From Cellulomonas fimi ATCC 484 (GTDB lineage: Bacteria > Actinomycetota > Actinomycetes > Actinomycetales > Cellulomonadaceae), in NCBI RefSeq assembly GCF_000212695.1, contig NC_015514.1, positions 682,001 through 746,000 of the forward strand: a DNA stretch of 64,000 bases, written 5' to 3'. Of this stretch, positions 36,539-44,603 are shown in pieces. The translations under genes and the position numbers were made by a program. Position 1 is the first letter of the stretch, and each line of letters begins with the position of its first letter. Below the pieces are notes generated by a model, which saw only the letters and a list, made by a program, of their open reading frames with translations, searched no databases and was not told where the DNA came from.

Positions 36539-37027
36539 GTGCCGCCGAGCAGACGGACAGGACTCGTCACGGTCGTGGTCCTCGCGCTCGCCGGTGTCGT
36601 CGCCGTCGCACCGTCGGCCGGGCGTGCCCTGACCGCGGCCGTCGTCCTCGCGGAGCCGAGGAGCGTCGGTGCGGAGAACGGCCCCGTCGACGACCCCGCG
36701 TCCCCGGCGCCGGCCCCGACGGGCGACACCCTCCTGACCGCCGCGTCGCCGGTGATGACCGGCCACGCCGGGATCTGGCACGCCGGGACCGTCGCCCAGC
36801 GGGTCGAGCACATCGTCGCGACCGTCGTCGAGGAGTCCGTCGACGCCGTCGTCGTGACCGTGCGCAGCTGGTGCGACGCCGCGTCGTCGTGGTGGGAGGA
36901 GACCGCACCACGCTGGGTGCAGCGGGTCGTCGCGCAGGGGCGCGCCGTGCGCGAGCTCCGCGAGACGGTGCAGGAGGTGCGCGGGAGCGTGCGCGAGGTG
37001 CTGCACCTGGACGTCGCGACGGGCTGA
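36539..37027 (+). CDS. Small secreted or membrane-anchored protein
   Basis: 162 residues from GTG 36539, with GAGAAGG about eight bases upstream (GTG 36533 is in frame but too close). The N terminus is a signal sequence (RRTGLVTVVVLALAGVVAVAPSAGRA). A Pro/Ala spacer follows, then a helical domain with several Trp residues (VRSWCDAASSWWEETAPRWVQ) and a final coiled coil (RELRETVQEVRGSVREVLHL). I do not recognise the family. It is divergent from the LPXTG gene. Confidence 0.6.
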   Translation: MPPSRRTGLVTVVVLALAGVVAVAPSAGRALTAAVVLAEPRSVGAENGPVDDPASPAPAPTGDTLLTAASPVMTGHAGIWHAGTVAQRVEHIVATVVEESVDAVVVTVRSWCDAASSWWEETAPRWVQRVVAQGRAVRELRETVQEVRGSVREVLHLDVATG

Positions 37028-37067
37028 GGGCCTCAGCCGAGCGGGCCGTCGCGCTTCCCTGCGGTGC

Positions 37068-37409
37068 TCGAGATCGCTGTGCTGGTGGTCGGATCTCGAC
37101 TTTCGTTCCGTGAGCGGCGGGTGCCTGCGGCCCCCACCGCTCACCGCACTGCGTCGAGATCGCTGTGCTGGTGGTCGGATCTCGACTCCGTTCCGTGAGC
37201 GGCGGGTGCCTGCGGCCCCCACCGCTCACCGCACTGCGTCGAGATCGCTGTGCTGGTGGTCGGATCTCGACTCCGTTCCGTGAGCGGCGGGTGCCTGCGG
37301 CCCCCACCGCTCACTGCACTGCGTCGAGATCGCTGTGCTGGTGGTCGGATCTCGACTCCGTTCCGGTGAGCGGCGGGTGCCTGCGGCCCCCACCGCTCAC
37401 TGCACTGCG
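37068..37409. repeat. Four 85/86-base tandem repeats at the 3' end of the XPB-like gene
   Basis: Copies start at 37068, 37154, 37239 and 37324, and a fifth begins at 37410 inside the helicase gene. Copies 2-4 are almost identical. Each copy has two hairpins: GTCGAGATC-N16-GATCTCGAC, and TGAGCGG(C)GGG paired with CCC(A)CCGCTCA. On the minus strand each unit repeats the last codons and stop of the helicase gene followed by the second hairpin, so the array looks like a repeated gene end and terminator. Confidence 0.92.
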
Positions 37410-39043
37410 TCGAGATCCTCCGCGTCCAGGATGGAGTAGGCGTAGCCCTGCTCCGCCAGGAAGCGCTGGCGGTGGGCCGCGAACTCCTGGTCGACGGTGT
37501 CGCGCGCGACGACCGTGTAGAAGTGCGCGGTGCGGCCGTCCTCCTTCGGGCGCATGATGCGGCCGAGCCGCTGCGCCTCCTCCTGGCGGGAGCCGAACGA
37601 CCCGGACACCTGGATCGCCACGGAGGCCTCGGGCAGGTCGATGGAGAAGTTCGCGACCTTGCTCACGACGAGCTTCGTGATCTCCCCGGCGCGGAACGCG
37701 TCGAACAGGCGCTGGCGCTCGCGGACCGGCGTCTCGCCGGTGATGAGGTCGGCTCCGACGTGCTCGGCGAGCTCGTGGAGCTGGTCGAGGTACTGGCCGA
37801 TGACGAGCGTCGGCGCACCCTCGTGCTGCGCGACGATGCGCTCGACGACGGCATTCTTGCCGGCGGCGGTCGCGGCGAGGCGGTACTTGTCCTCGGGCTC
37901 GGCGGTCGCGTAGAGCATGCGCTCGTGGTCCGGCAGCGTCAGGCGGACCTCGACGCAGTCCGCGGGCGCGATGTAGCCCTGCGCCTCGATGTCTTTCCAG
38001 GGCGCGTCGAACCGCTTGGGGCCGATGAGGCTGAACACCTCGTCCTCACGACCGTCCTCGCGGACCAGCGTCGCGGTCAGGCCCAGGCGGCGGCGGGCCT
38101 GCAGGTCGGCCGTCATGCGGAAGATCGGCGCGGGCAGCAGGTGGACCTCGTCGTAGACGACGAGGCCCCAGTCGCGCGCGTCGAGCAGCTCGAGGTGCGA
38201 GTAGACGCCCTTCCGCTTCGTGGTCAGGACCTGGTAGGTCGCGATCGTGACGGGGCGGATCTCCTTGCGGGCACCGGAGTACTCGCCGATCTCGTCCTCG
38301 GTGAGCGTCGTGCGCCTGACGAGCTCGTCCCGCCACTGCCGCGCGGACACGGTGTTGGTGACGAGGATGAGCGTCGTCGTCGACGACCTCGCCATCGCGC
38401 CCGCGCCGACGAGGGTCTTGCCCGCGCCGCAGGGCAGCACGACGACGCCGGACCCGCCGTGCCAGAACGACTCCACCGCGTGCTCCTGGTAGGGGCGCAG
38501 GTGCCAGCCGTCCTGGGCGAGCTCGATGGGGTGCGCCTCGCCGTCGACGTACCCGGCGAGGTCCTCGGCGGGCCAGCCGAGCTTGAGCAGCACCTGCTTG
38601 AGGTGGCCCCGCTCGGACGGGTGGACGACGACGTCGGTGTCGTCGAGACGCGCGCCCAGCAGGCCGGCCGTGCGCTTGGAGCGGGTGACCTCGGCGAGCA
38701 CGGCCGGGTCGAGCGCGTGCAGGACGAGGCCGTGCACCGGGTCCTGGACGAGCTGGAGCCGGCCGTAGCGGGACATGGTCTCGGCGACGTCGACGAGCAG
38801 CGCGTGCGGCACCGGGTAGCGCGAGTACTCGAGCAGGACGTCGACGACCTGCTCGGCGTCGTGGCCGGCGGCGCGCGCGTTCCACAGGCCCAGCGGCGTC
38901 AGCCGGTACGTGTGCACGTGCTCCGGCGCGCGCTCGAGCTCGGCGAAGGGGGCGATGGCCCGCCGGCACGCGTCCGCCTGGTCGTGGTCGACCTCGAGCA
39001 GCAGCGTCTTGTCGCTCTGCACGATCAGCGGGCCGTTCGTCAC
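37397..39043 (-). CDS. XPB-like DNA repair helicase
   Basis: 548 residues, superfamily 2. Walker A is VVVLPCGAGKTLVGA, motif II is LVVYDEVHLL (DEVH), motif III GLTATLVRED, and motif VI QRLGRIMRPK. An N-terminal damage-recognition-like domain precedes the helicase core. Bacterial XPB enzymes unwind DNA 3' to 5' and are linked to nucleotide excision repair by similarity to the TFIIH subunit; their role in bacteria is less clear. The start is GTG 39043, coupled by a GTGA overlap to the upstream helicase-associated gene. The 3' end is embedded in an 85-base repeat array. Confidence 0.94.
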   Translation of the reverse strand: MTNGPLIVQSDKTLLLEVDHDQADACRRAIAPFAELERAPEHVHTYRLTPLGLWNARAAGHDAEQVVDVLLEYSRYPVPHALLVDVAETMSRYGRLQLVQDPVHGLVLHALDPAVLAEVTRSKRTAGLLGARLDDTDVVVHPSERGHLKQVLLKLGWPAEDLAGYVDGEAHPIELAQDGWHLRPYQEHAVESFWHGGSGVVVLPCGAGKTLVGAGAMARSSTTTLILVTNTVSARQWRDELVRRTTLTEDEIGEYSGARKEIRPVTIATYQVLTTKRKGVYSHLELLDARDWGLVVYDEVHLLPAPIFRMTADLQARRRLGLTATLVREDGREDEVFSLIGPKRFDAPWKDIEAQGYIAPADCVEVRLTLPDHERMLYATAEPEDKYRLAATAAGKNAVVERIVAQHEGAPTLVIGQYLDQLHELAEHVGADLITGETPVRERQRLFDAFRAGEITKLVVSKVANFSIDLPEASVAIQVSGSFGSRQEEAQRLGRIMRPKEDGRTAHFYTVVARDTVDQEFAAHRQRFLAEQGYAYSILDAEDLDAVQ

Positions 39044-41730
39044 GTGGTCTCCTCCGCCTCGTCGGCGTCCGTGGGGCCGCCCGGCGTGCCGGGCGGGTCG
39101 TCGTCGGCGCGGGCCACCGACGCGATGCGGTGCACCGCGACCGTGAGCTCGGCCTCGCGCGCGGGGTCGACGGCCCGCAGCCGCCCACCCTCGACGTGCA
39201 CCGGGCGCAGCAGCCGCCGCTCCGGGACACCCTGCGGCCCGACGAGCTCGACCCAGACGGTCGAGCGCTCGACGGCCGCCTCGCGCAGGAGCACCAACGC
39301 CGCGACCGGGTCCTGTGTTCCCTCGCCCGCGGCCGTGGTCGGGTCCATCGGCCGGCGCGGGGCCGCGGCTCCGTCGGGCGCGGGCCGGGCCGACCCCGCC
39401 GACCGGGCGGGCGTGGTCGCGCGCGACGCGTCGGCGGGTCCTGGGGGAGCGGACGGCGCCGCCTCGCGCACCGCCCGGCCGGGCGTCGCCTGCGCGTCGC
39501 CCGCGTGGCCGGCCGTGCCCGGTCGCCGGGCGTCACGGGCGTCACGGTCGCGTGCCGGGCCGGTGCTCGCCCGGGTGGCGGGAGCCGTCACCTGCTCCGC
39601 CTCGGCGCGGCGCAGCTCCGGCACGAGCGCGGCGAGGCGGTCGTCGGGCAGCGGGTCGCGCACGCCGTGCGTGGCCGTCGTCGCCGCGACCGCGCCCGCA
39701 CGACGGCGTGCCGCCGCCGCACCCCGCCGCCCGACGCGCCGCACCACCGGCGCGAGGTGCAGCACCTCGCCGTCGCGCCCCTCCGTGACGGGGGCCAGGC
39801 CGTGCGCGCGCAGGGCGTCGACCAGCTCGCGCGTCGTCGCCTGCGCGGCGAGCACGGTCGGTGCGAGCAGGACGAGACCCAGGTCGGCCAGCCGCGGGTC
39901 GTCGGCGAGGCCCGCGAGCAGCGCCGGGTCGTCGGCGCGGACGTAGCTCGACGCGGTCCCCGCGCGCAGCCGGCCGTGCCGCCGGGCGGCGTCCCGCACG
40001 AGGTACACCAGGGGCTGCGGCAGGACGCCCCGCGCGTGCGCGCCCAGGTCGGCGAGCAGCTGCTCCGCGGTCGCCCCCGCGTCGAGCGCGCCGCGCACCG
40101 AGTCCGGCGTGAAGCGGACCGTGAGCGCGCCGCCGCGTGACTCGACCTGGGCGGTCGCGTCGAGCAGCGCCTCCAGCGCGGGGCTGGGACGGCCCGGGAC
40201 GATGCCCGTGAGGTCGCCCTGCAGCAGGACCTCGTCGACCGCGGGGGGCAGGGCTGCGGCGAACGCGGCGGCGGGCGCGTCACCGTCGTCGCGCGCGCCG
40301 TCGACCCGGTCCGAGCCGCCGGGGCCCGTCCCGCCCGAACCGCCTGCGCCCTCGCCCTCCGCGGCGACGAGCAGCGCGCGGCCCGCGGGGGACAGCGCCC
40401 CGGCACCGACGACGCCCAGTCGTCCCGCCTCGGAGAGCACCGCCGCGACCGCGGTCTCCGGCGGGACCGAGCGCGGCGTCCGCCAGCGCAGCGCGTCGAG
40501 GACCTGGTGCGTCGACGGTGCCGTGCCCTCCGGCAGCGCCGCGAGGACGCCGAGGACGGCACGGCGCAGACGCGGCGCCCACGCGCGGTGCAGCTCGGGG
40601 TCGAGCGCGGCCCGCACCGTCCCGCGCTCGTCGCGGCCGCCCACGAGCCACGGCGTCCGGGGCGTCGCCAGCCAGGTGCGCGCGAGCACGGCCCAGCGCT
40701 GCGGGACGTCGAGCGCCGCCCAGTCGTCCAGGTCGAGGGTCGGCGCGAACGCGGGCGACTCCTCCCCGTCGTCGGCGACCAGCCCGGCCGCCCCCGCGAG
40801 CTCGACGACGAACGCGGCCTCCTGCTCCTCGACGTCGAGCGCCGCCGCGACGCGCCGCAGCTCGCGCACGCCGAGCCCGCCGGACCGCAGGACCGGCGCC
40901 GGCTGGCGCTCCCACAGGTGCGCGAGGCGGCTCACGTGACGGACGAGGTGCTCCCCGGCGGCGACCGACTCCGCGGCGACGAGGCCGGGGTTGCGGTGCG
41001 GGGCGTCGGGGGCGGGCGGCGGCAGCGCGGGGGCGCGGTGCGTGCGGCCGCCGCGCAGGACGAGCGCGACCCGTCGTGGCAGGACGACGTGCCGGCTGTC
41101 GCCGTGCGCGAGCAGGCCCCGGCGCAGGAGCCACTGGACGGCGGCGGCCGTCGCGGTCGCGTTGGTCGGGGCGAGGCCCACGGGCGGCCCCCACAGGAGC
41201 GCGTCGACGACCTGGCGCGCGCCGGCCGGGGCGTCGTCGAGCAGGGCCCGCACCGCGGCGGGGTCGTCCGGCAGGGCCGGGGCGGGCGCGTGGCCGTCGG
41301 CGCGGCGGTGCTCGGCCGGGGCGAGGCCCGCCGGGTAGGGGCCGAGCAGCTCCGCGAGCCCCGGTGCCGAGTGCCACGGGCCGTCGACGTCCTGCGGCGC
41401 GGCGGGGTGCACCAGCGCCCGGGCGTGCGCGTCGGCGAGCGACGCGGCGACGTGCGCCTGCGCCGCCGGGTCGGGCCCGCCGACGGCGGCACGCAGGTCG
41501 TCCGTCGTCACCGGCCCCGGGTCCTCGAGCGCGACGACGGCCTCGAGGACCTGCAGGACGCCCGCGTCGACCGCCGCCAGGGCCCGCTCCAGGCTCGCGC
41601 GGCTGGTCGCGCGGACCGCGAGCGAGGACAGCGTCGACGGGGACGGCGACGCCAGGTCCGGGCGCAGCCGCAGGAGGGCGACGAGGTCGTCGTCCCCGCA
41701 CGAGCGCAGGTACCCGGTGAACGTGGCCAT
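39040..41730 (-). CDS. Helicase-associated protein (XPB/Ssl2-like N-terminal region)
   Basis: 896 residues. It starts TFTGYLRSCGDDDLVALLRLRPDL, a family signature in actinobacteria. Winged-helix-like units and WTLLxR-like segments follow (VQWLLRRGLLAHG, VLSEAGRLGVVGAGALS). The block VDEVLLQGDLTGIVPGRP corresponds to the conserved XPB/Ssl2-like region. A disordered Ala/Arg/Pro stretch precedes the C-terminal part. No ATPase motifs are present. It overlaps the XPB gene by GTGA, so the two proteins probably work together. TATCGT at 41743-41738 ends seven bases before ATG (leaderless). Confidence 0.85.
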   Translation of the reverse strand: MATFTGYLRSCGDDDLVALLRLRPDLASPSPSTLSSLAVRATSRASLERALAAVDAGVLQVLEAVVALEDPGPVTTDDLRAAVGGPDPAAQAHVAASLADAHARALVHPAAPQDVDGPWHSAPGLAELLGPYPAGLAPAEHRRADGHAPAPALPDDPAAVRALLDDAPAGARQVVDALLWGPPVGLAPTNATATAAAVQWLLRRGLLAHGDSRHVVLPRRVALVLRGGRTHRAPALPPPAPDAPHRNPGLVAAESVAAGEHLVRHVSRLAHLWERQPAPVLRSGGLGVRELRRVAAALDVEEQEAAFVVELAGAAGLVADDGEESPAFAPTLDLDDWAALDVPQRWAVLARTWLATPRTPWLVGGRDERGTVRAALDPELHRAWAPRLRRAVLGVLAALPEGTAPSTHQVLDALRWRTPRSVPPETAVAAVLSEAGRLGVVGAGALSPAGRALLVAAEGEGAGGSGGTGPGGSDRVDGARDDGDAPAAAFAAALPPAVDEVLLQGDLTGIVPGRPSPALEALLDATAQVESRGGALTVRFTPDSVRGALDAGATAEQLLADLGAHARGVLPQPLVYLVRDAARRHGRLRAGTASSYVRADDPALLAGLADDPRLADLGLVLLAPTVLAAQATTRELVDALRAHGLAPVTEGRDGEVLHLAPVVRRVGRRGAAAARRRAGAVAATTATHGVRDPLPDDRLAALVPELRRAEAEQVTAPATRASTGPARDRDARDARRPGTAGHAGDAQATPGRAVREAAPSAPPGPADASRATTPARSAGSARPAPDGAAAPRRPMDPTTAAGEGTQDPVAALVLLREAAVERSTVWVELVGPQGVPERRLLRPVHVEGGRLRAVDPAREAELTVAVHRIASVARADDDPPGTPGGPTDADEAEETT

Positions 41731-41866
41731 CCGTCCCACGATACGTGCGCGGCACCGCGCGGGGCCGGGCGCGCCCCCGGACGGGCGAGCGGACGGGCGA
41801 GCGGGCGGGCGGCCCACGCGCGGCGCTAGCGTGCGAGGACACCCGTCGCCCGCCCCGGAGGCTCCC

Positions 41867-43108
41867 GTGCCCGAGCAGGACCCGCCCGTCCCGACCGCGC
41901 CGTCGCCCGCGCTCGCCGCGCTGCTGGCCGACGCCCGCGCGCAGCACGACGAGGTCGTCGCCCTGCGGCACGCGCTGCACCGCGTCCCGGAGATCGGGCT
42001 GGACCTGCCCGCGACGCAGCGGCTCGTGCTCGACGCGCTCGACGGCCTGGGCCTCGAGGTGCGCACCGGGACCGCGCTGTCGTCGGTCGTCGCGGTGCTC
42101 CGCGGCGCGCGCCCCGGGCCCGCGGTGCTGCTGCGCGGCGACATGGACGCGCTGCCGGTCGCCGAGGAGTCGGGCGAGCCGTTCGCGTCGCAGCGACCCG
42201 GGGTCATGCACGCGTGCGGGCACGACCTGCACACCGCGGGGCTCGTCGGGGCGGCACGCCTGCTCGCCGCCCGACGCGACGAGCTTGCGGGATCCGTCGT
42301 CCTGATGTTCCAGCCCGGCGAGGAGGGCGACCACGGCGCCCGGCTCATGATCGACGAGGGCGTGCTCGACGCCGCCGGGGAACGGGTCGTCGCGGCGTAC
42401 GGGCTGCACGTGCTGTCGTCGCTGCTGCCGAGCGGGGTCCTCATGTCGCGCCCGGGCCCGCTGCTCGCGGCGGCCGACACGGTGCGCGTCACGGTGCACG
42501 GCCGCGGCGGGCACGGGTCGATGCCGCACCTCGCCGCCGACCCGGTGCCCGTGGCCGCCGAGATCGTGCTCGCCCTGCAGGCGATGGTGACGCGGCGCTT
42601 CGACGTGTTCGACCCCGTCGTCGTGACGGTCGGGCACCTCACCGCGGGGACCACGGACAACGTCATCGGCACGAGCGCGCTGCTCGAGGCGACGGTGCGC
42701 ACGTTCTCGGGGGCGACGCACGCCGTCGTGCCCGAGCGCGTCCGGCAGGTCTGCGAGGGCGTCGCGTCGGCGCACGGCCTCACCGTGACCGTCGAGTACC
42801 AGCGCGGCTACCCGGTGACGGTCAACACCGCCGCCGAGGTGGACCGCGCGGCCCGCGTCGTCACCGACCTGCTGGGCGCACCGGCGTGGGTCGACGCCGC
42901 GCAGCCGCTGCCGGGCGCGGAGGACTTCTCCTACGTGCTGCAGGAGGTGCCCGGCGCGTACCTGGCGCTCGGCGCGACACCGGCCGGGGCCGACCCGGCG
43001 ACCGCCGCGTACAACCACTCCGCGCACGCACGGTTCGCCGACGACGCGCTCGTGGCCGGGCCCGCCGTGCTCGCGGCGCTCGCGCTCGACCGCCTCGCCG
43101 AGGGCTGA
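41867..43108 (+). CDS. M20-family amidohydrolase
   Basis: 413 residues from GTG 41867, with CCGGAGG upstream. The di-metal ligands are in RGDMDALPV and MHACGHDLHTAG, the catalytic Glu pair in MFQPGEEGDHGA, and the lid domain carries VHGRGGHGSMPH. A final metal ligand is in NHSAHARFAD. The enzyme belongs to the M20D branch that includes hippurate hydrolase and N-acyl amino-acid hydrolases; the substrate is unknown. It is probably cytoplasmic. TAGCGT at 41827-41832 is a possible -10 box. Confidence 0.92.
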   Translation: MPEQDPPVPTAPSPALAALLADARAQHDEVVALRHALHRVPEIGLDLPATQRLVLDALDGLGLEVRTGTALSSVVAVLRGARPGPAVLLRGDMDALPVAEESGEPFASQRPGVMHACGHDLHTAGLVGAARLLAARRDELAGSVVLMFQPGEEGDHGARLMIDEGVLDAAGERVVAAYGLHVLSSLLPSGVLMSRPGPLLAAADTVRVTVHGRGGHGSMPHLAADPVPVAAEIVLALQAMVTRRFDVFDPVVVTVGHLTAGTTDNVIGTSALLEATVRTFSGATHAVVPERVRQVCEGVASAHGLTVTVEYQRGYPVTVNTAAEVDRAARVVTDLLGAPAWVDAAQPLPGAEDFSYVLQEVPGAYLALGATPAGADPATAAYNHSAHARFADDALVAGPAVLAALALDRLAEG

Positions 43109-43177
43109 CGCCCGCCCGACGCCTCCCCGGACCGGCAGGCGCCGAGCCGGTGCTCCGGCCGGTAACCTGGAGGGTCA

Positions 43178-43220
43178 GTACCCGTCGGTCGGCGGGTACC
43201 GGCAGTACGACGAGTACCCG
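43178..43220 (+). promoter_or_regulatory. Leader repeats before the long cold-shock gene
   Basis: GTACCCG (43178-43184) pairs with CGGGTAC (43193-43199), and a second GTACCCG follows at 43214-43220. A TAACCT box at 43163-43168 would start a leader of about 90 bases containing these elements. Such leaders often control cold-shock mRNAs, but that is inference here. Confidence 0.45.
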
Positions 43221-43264
43221 TCAGCACCGGACGTTCGCGTCACCATCGAAGGACAGGGGTTGCC

Positions 43265-43645
43265 GTGCCCACCGGCAAGGTCAAGTGGTTCGACACCGAG
43301 CGCGGCTTCGGTTTCATCGCCGACGACGACGGCGGCGAGGTCTTCCTGCACGCCTCCGCGCTCCCCGCAGGCGTCACGCCCAAGCCCGGCACCAAGGTCG
43401 ACTTCGGCGTCGCCGACGGTCGCCGCGGCCCGCAGGCGCTGTCCGTGAAGATCCTCGACCCGCTGCCGTCCGTCGCGAAGGCGGCCCGCAAGCCCGCCGA
43501 CGACATGGCCGTCATCATCGAGGACCTCATCAAGGTGCTGGACCGTGTCGGCAACGACCTGCGCCGCGGCCGGTACCCCGAGAAGGCCCGCGCCACGCAG
43601 TACGCCACGCTGCTGCGTCGCGTCGCGGACGACATCGAGGCCTGA
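43265..43645 (+). CDS. Cold-shock protein with a C-terminal extension
   Basis: 126 residues from GTG 43265. The cold-shock domain fills residues 1-65: RNP1 is RGFGFIAD and RNP2 is EVFLHASAL. A helical extension follows (VAKAARKPADDMAVIIEDLIKVLDR in outline) that is absent from ordinary CspA; this long form is common in actinobacteria. It would bind RNA or single-stranded DNA. The DUF3027 gene starts one base after its stop, so they are co-transcribed. Confidence 0.92.
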   Translation: MPTGKVKWFDTERGFGFIADDDGGEVFLHASALPAGVTPKPGTKVDFGVADGRRGPQALSVKILDPLPSVAKAARKPADDMAVIIEDLIKVLDRVGNDLRRGRYPEKARATQYATLLRRVADDIEA

Positions 43646-43646
43646 C

Positions 43647-44603
43647 GTGGCTGCTGCGACCAAGGACGCCGTGCTCGGCAACGCCGTCGACCTCGCTCGC
43701 GAGGTGGCGATCGGCATCGCCGCGGACCCCGCGGACGTCGGCGAGTACCTGGGGCACGTCGTCGAGGGGGAGCGGCTCGTGTCGCACCGCTTCGCGTGCG
43801 CGGCCCGGGGCTACCGCGGCTGGGAGTGGACCGTCACCGTGGCCCGCGTGCCGCGGGGCCGGACGCCCACGGTGTGCGAGGCGGAGCTGCTGCCCGGTGA
43901 CGACGCGATCCTCGCCGCGACGTGGGTGCCGTGGTCGGAGCGCCTGCGCCCCGGTGACATCGGCCCCGGCGACGTGCTCCCGTTCCGCGCCGACGACCCC
44001 CGGCTCGAGCCCGGCTGGACGCCCACCGGCGACGAGGAGCTCGACTCCGTCGCCATCGACGAGCTCGCGCTCGCTCGCGCACGTGTGCTGTCCCCGCAGG
44101 GGCGCGACGAGGCCGCCGAGCGCTGGTACCGCGGCTCGCGCGGACCGACGGCCGCCGGCGCCGTCGCGTCGCAGGCCGCGTGCTGGTCGTGCGGGTTCCT
44201 GGTGCCGCTGCAGGGCGCGCTCGGGACCGTGTTCGGGGTGTGCGCGAACGAGTGGTCGCCCGACGACGGCACGGTCGTGAGCCTGGACCACGGGTGCGGG
44301 GCGCACTCCGAGACGGACGCCGAGACGCCGCCCAGCGACTGGCCGGCACCGGACCCGCTGATCGACGAGGGCCGCCTGGAGCTCGTGGCGCGTCCCGCCG
44401 CGGCGCCCGTGGTGGACGAGGGCGTGGTGGACGGGGCTGTCGCCGTCGCTGCCGTCGCGGACGAGAGCGCCGCCGCCGTCGTCGACGAGAGCTCCGCCGC
44501 CGCTGCCGTCGAGGACGAGAGTGCCGCCGCCGACGCCGGCGCCGCCGTCGAGGACGAGAGCGCCGCGGACGCGGCCGAGCCCGGGACCGACCCGGCGTCG
44601 TGA
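43647..44603 (+). CDS. DUF3027 protein
   Basis: 318 residues from GTG 43647. The conserved part covers residues 1-235: HRFACAARGYRGWEWTVTVARV, then EAELLPGDDAILAATWVPWSERLRPGD, and a Cys-rich end (ACWSCGFLVPLQG, GVCANEWSPDDG, DHGCGAH) that could bind zinc. The last 75 residues are low-complexity and contain four copies of an acidic D-E-S-(A/S)-A unit. Function is unknown. It sits between a cold-shock protein and a large ATPase, coupled to the latter by a GTGA overlap. Confidence 0.88.
   Translation: MAAATKDAVLGNAVDLAREVAIGIAADPADVGEYLGHVVEGERLVSHRFACAARGYRGWEWTVTVARVPRGRTPTVCEAELLPGDDAILAATWVPWSERLRPGDIGPGDVLPFRADDPRLEPGWTPTGDEELDSVAIDELALARARVLSPQGRDEAAERWYRGSRGPTAAGAVASQAACWSCGFLVPLQGALGTVFGVCANEWSPDDGTVVSLDHGCGAHSETDAETPPSDWPAPDPLIDEGRLELVARPAAAPVVDEGVVDGAVAVAAVADESAAAVVDESSAAAAVEDESAAADAGAAVEDESAADAAEPGTDPAS

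Noticed and set aside
37068..37409. CRISPR array
   Set aside because: The units are contiguous 85-base copies with no unique spacers, and no cas genes are near.
37165..37557. Open frame reading through the 85-base repeats
   Set aside because: It exists only because the unit length allows it, has no start signals, and enters the helicase gene antisense.
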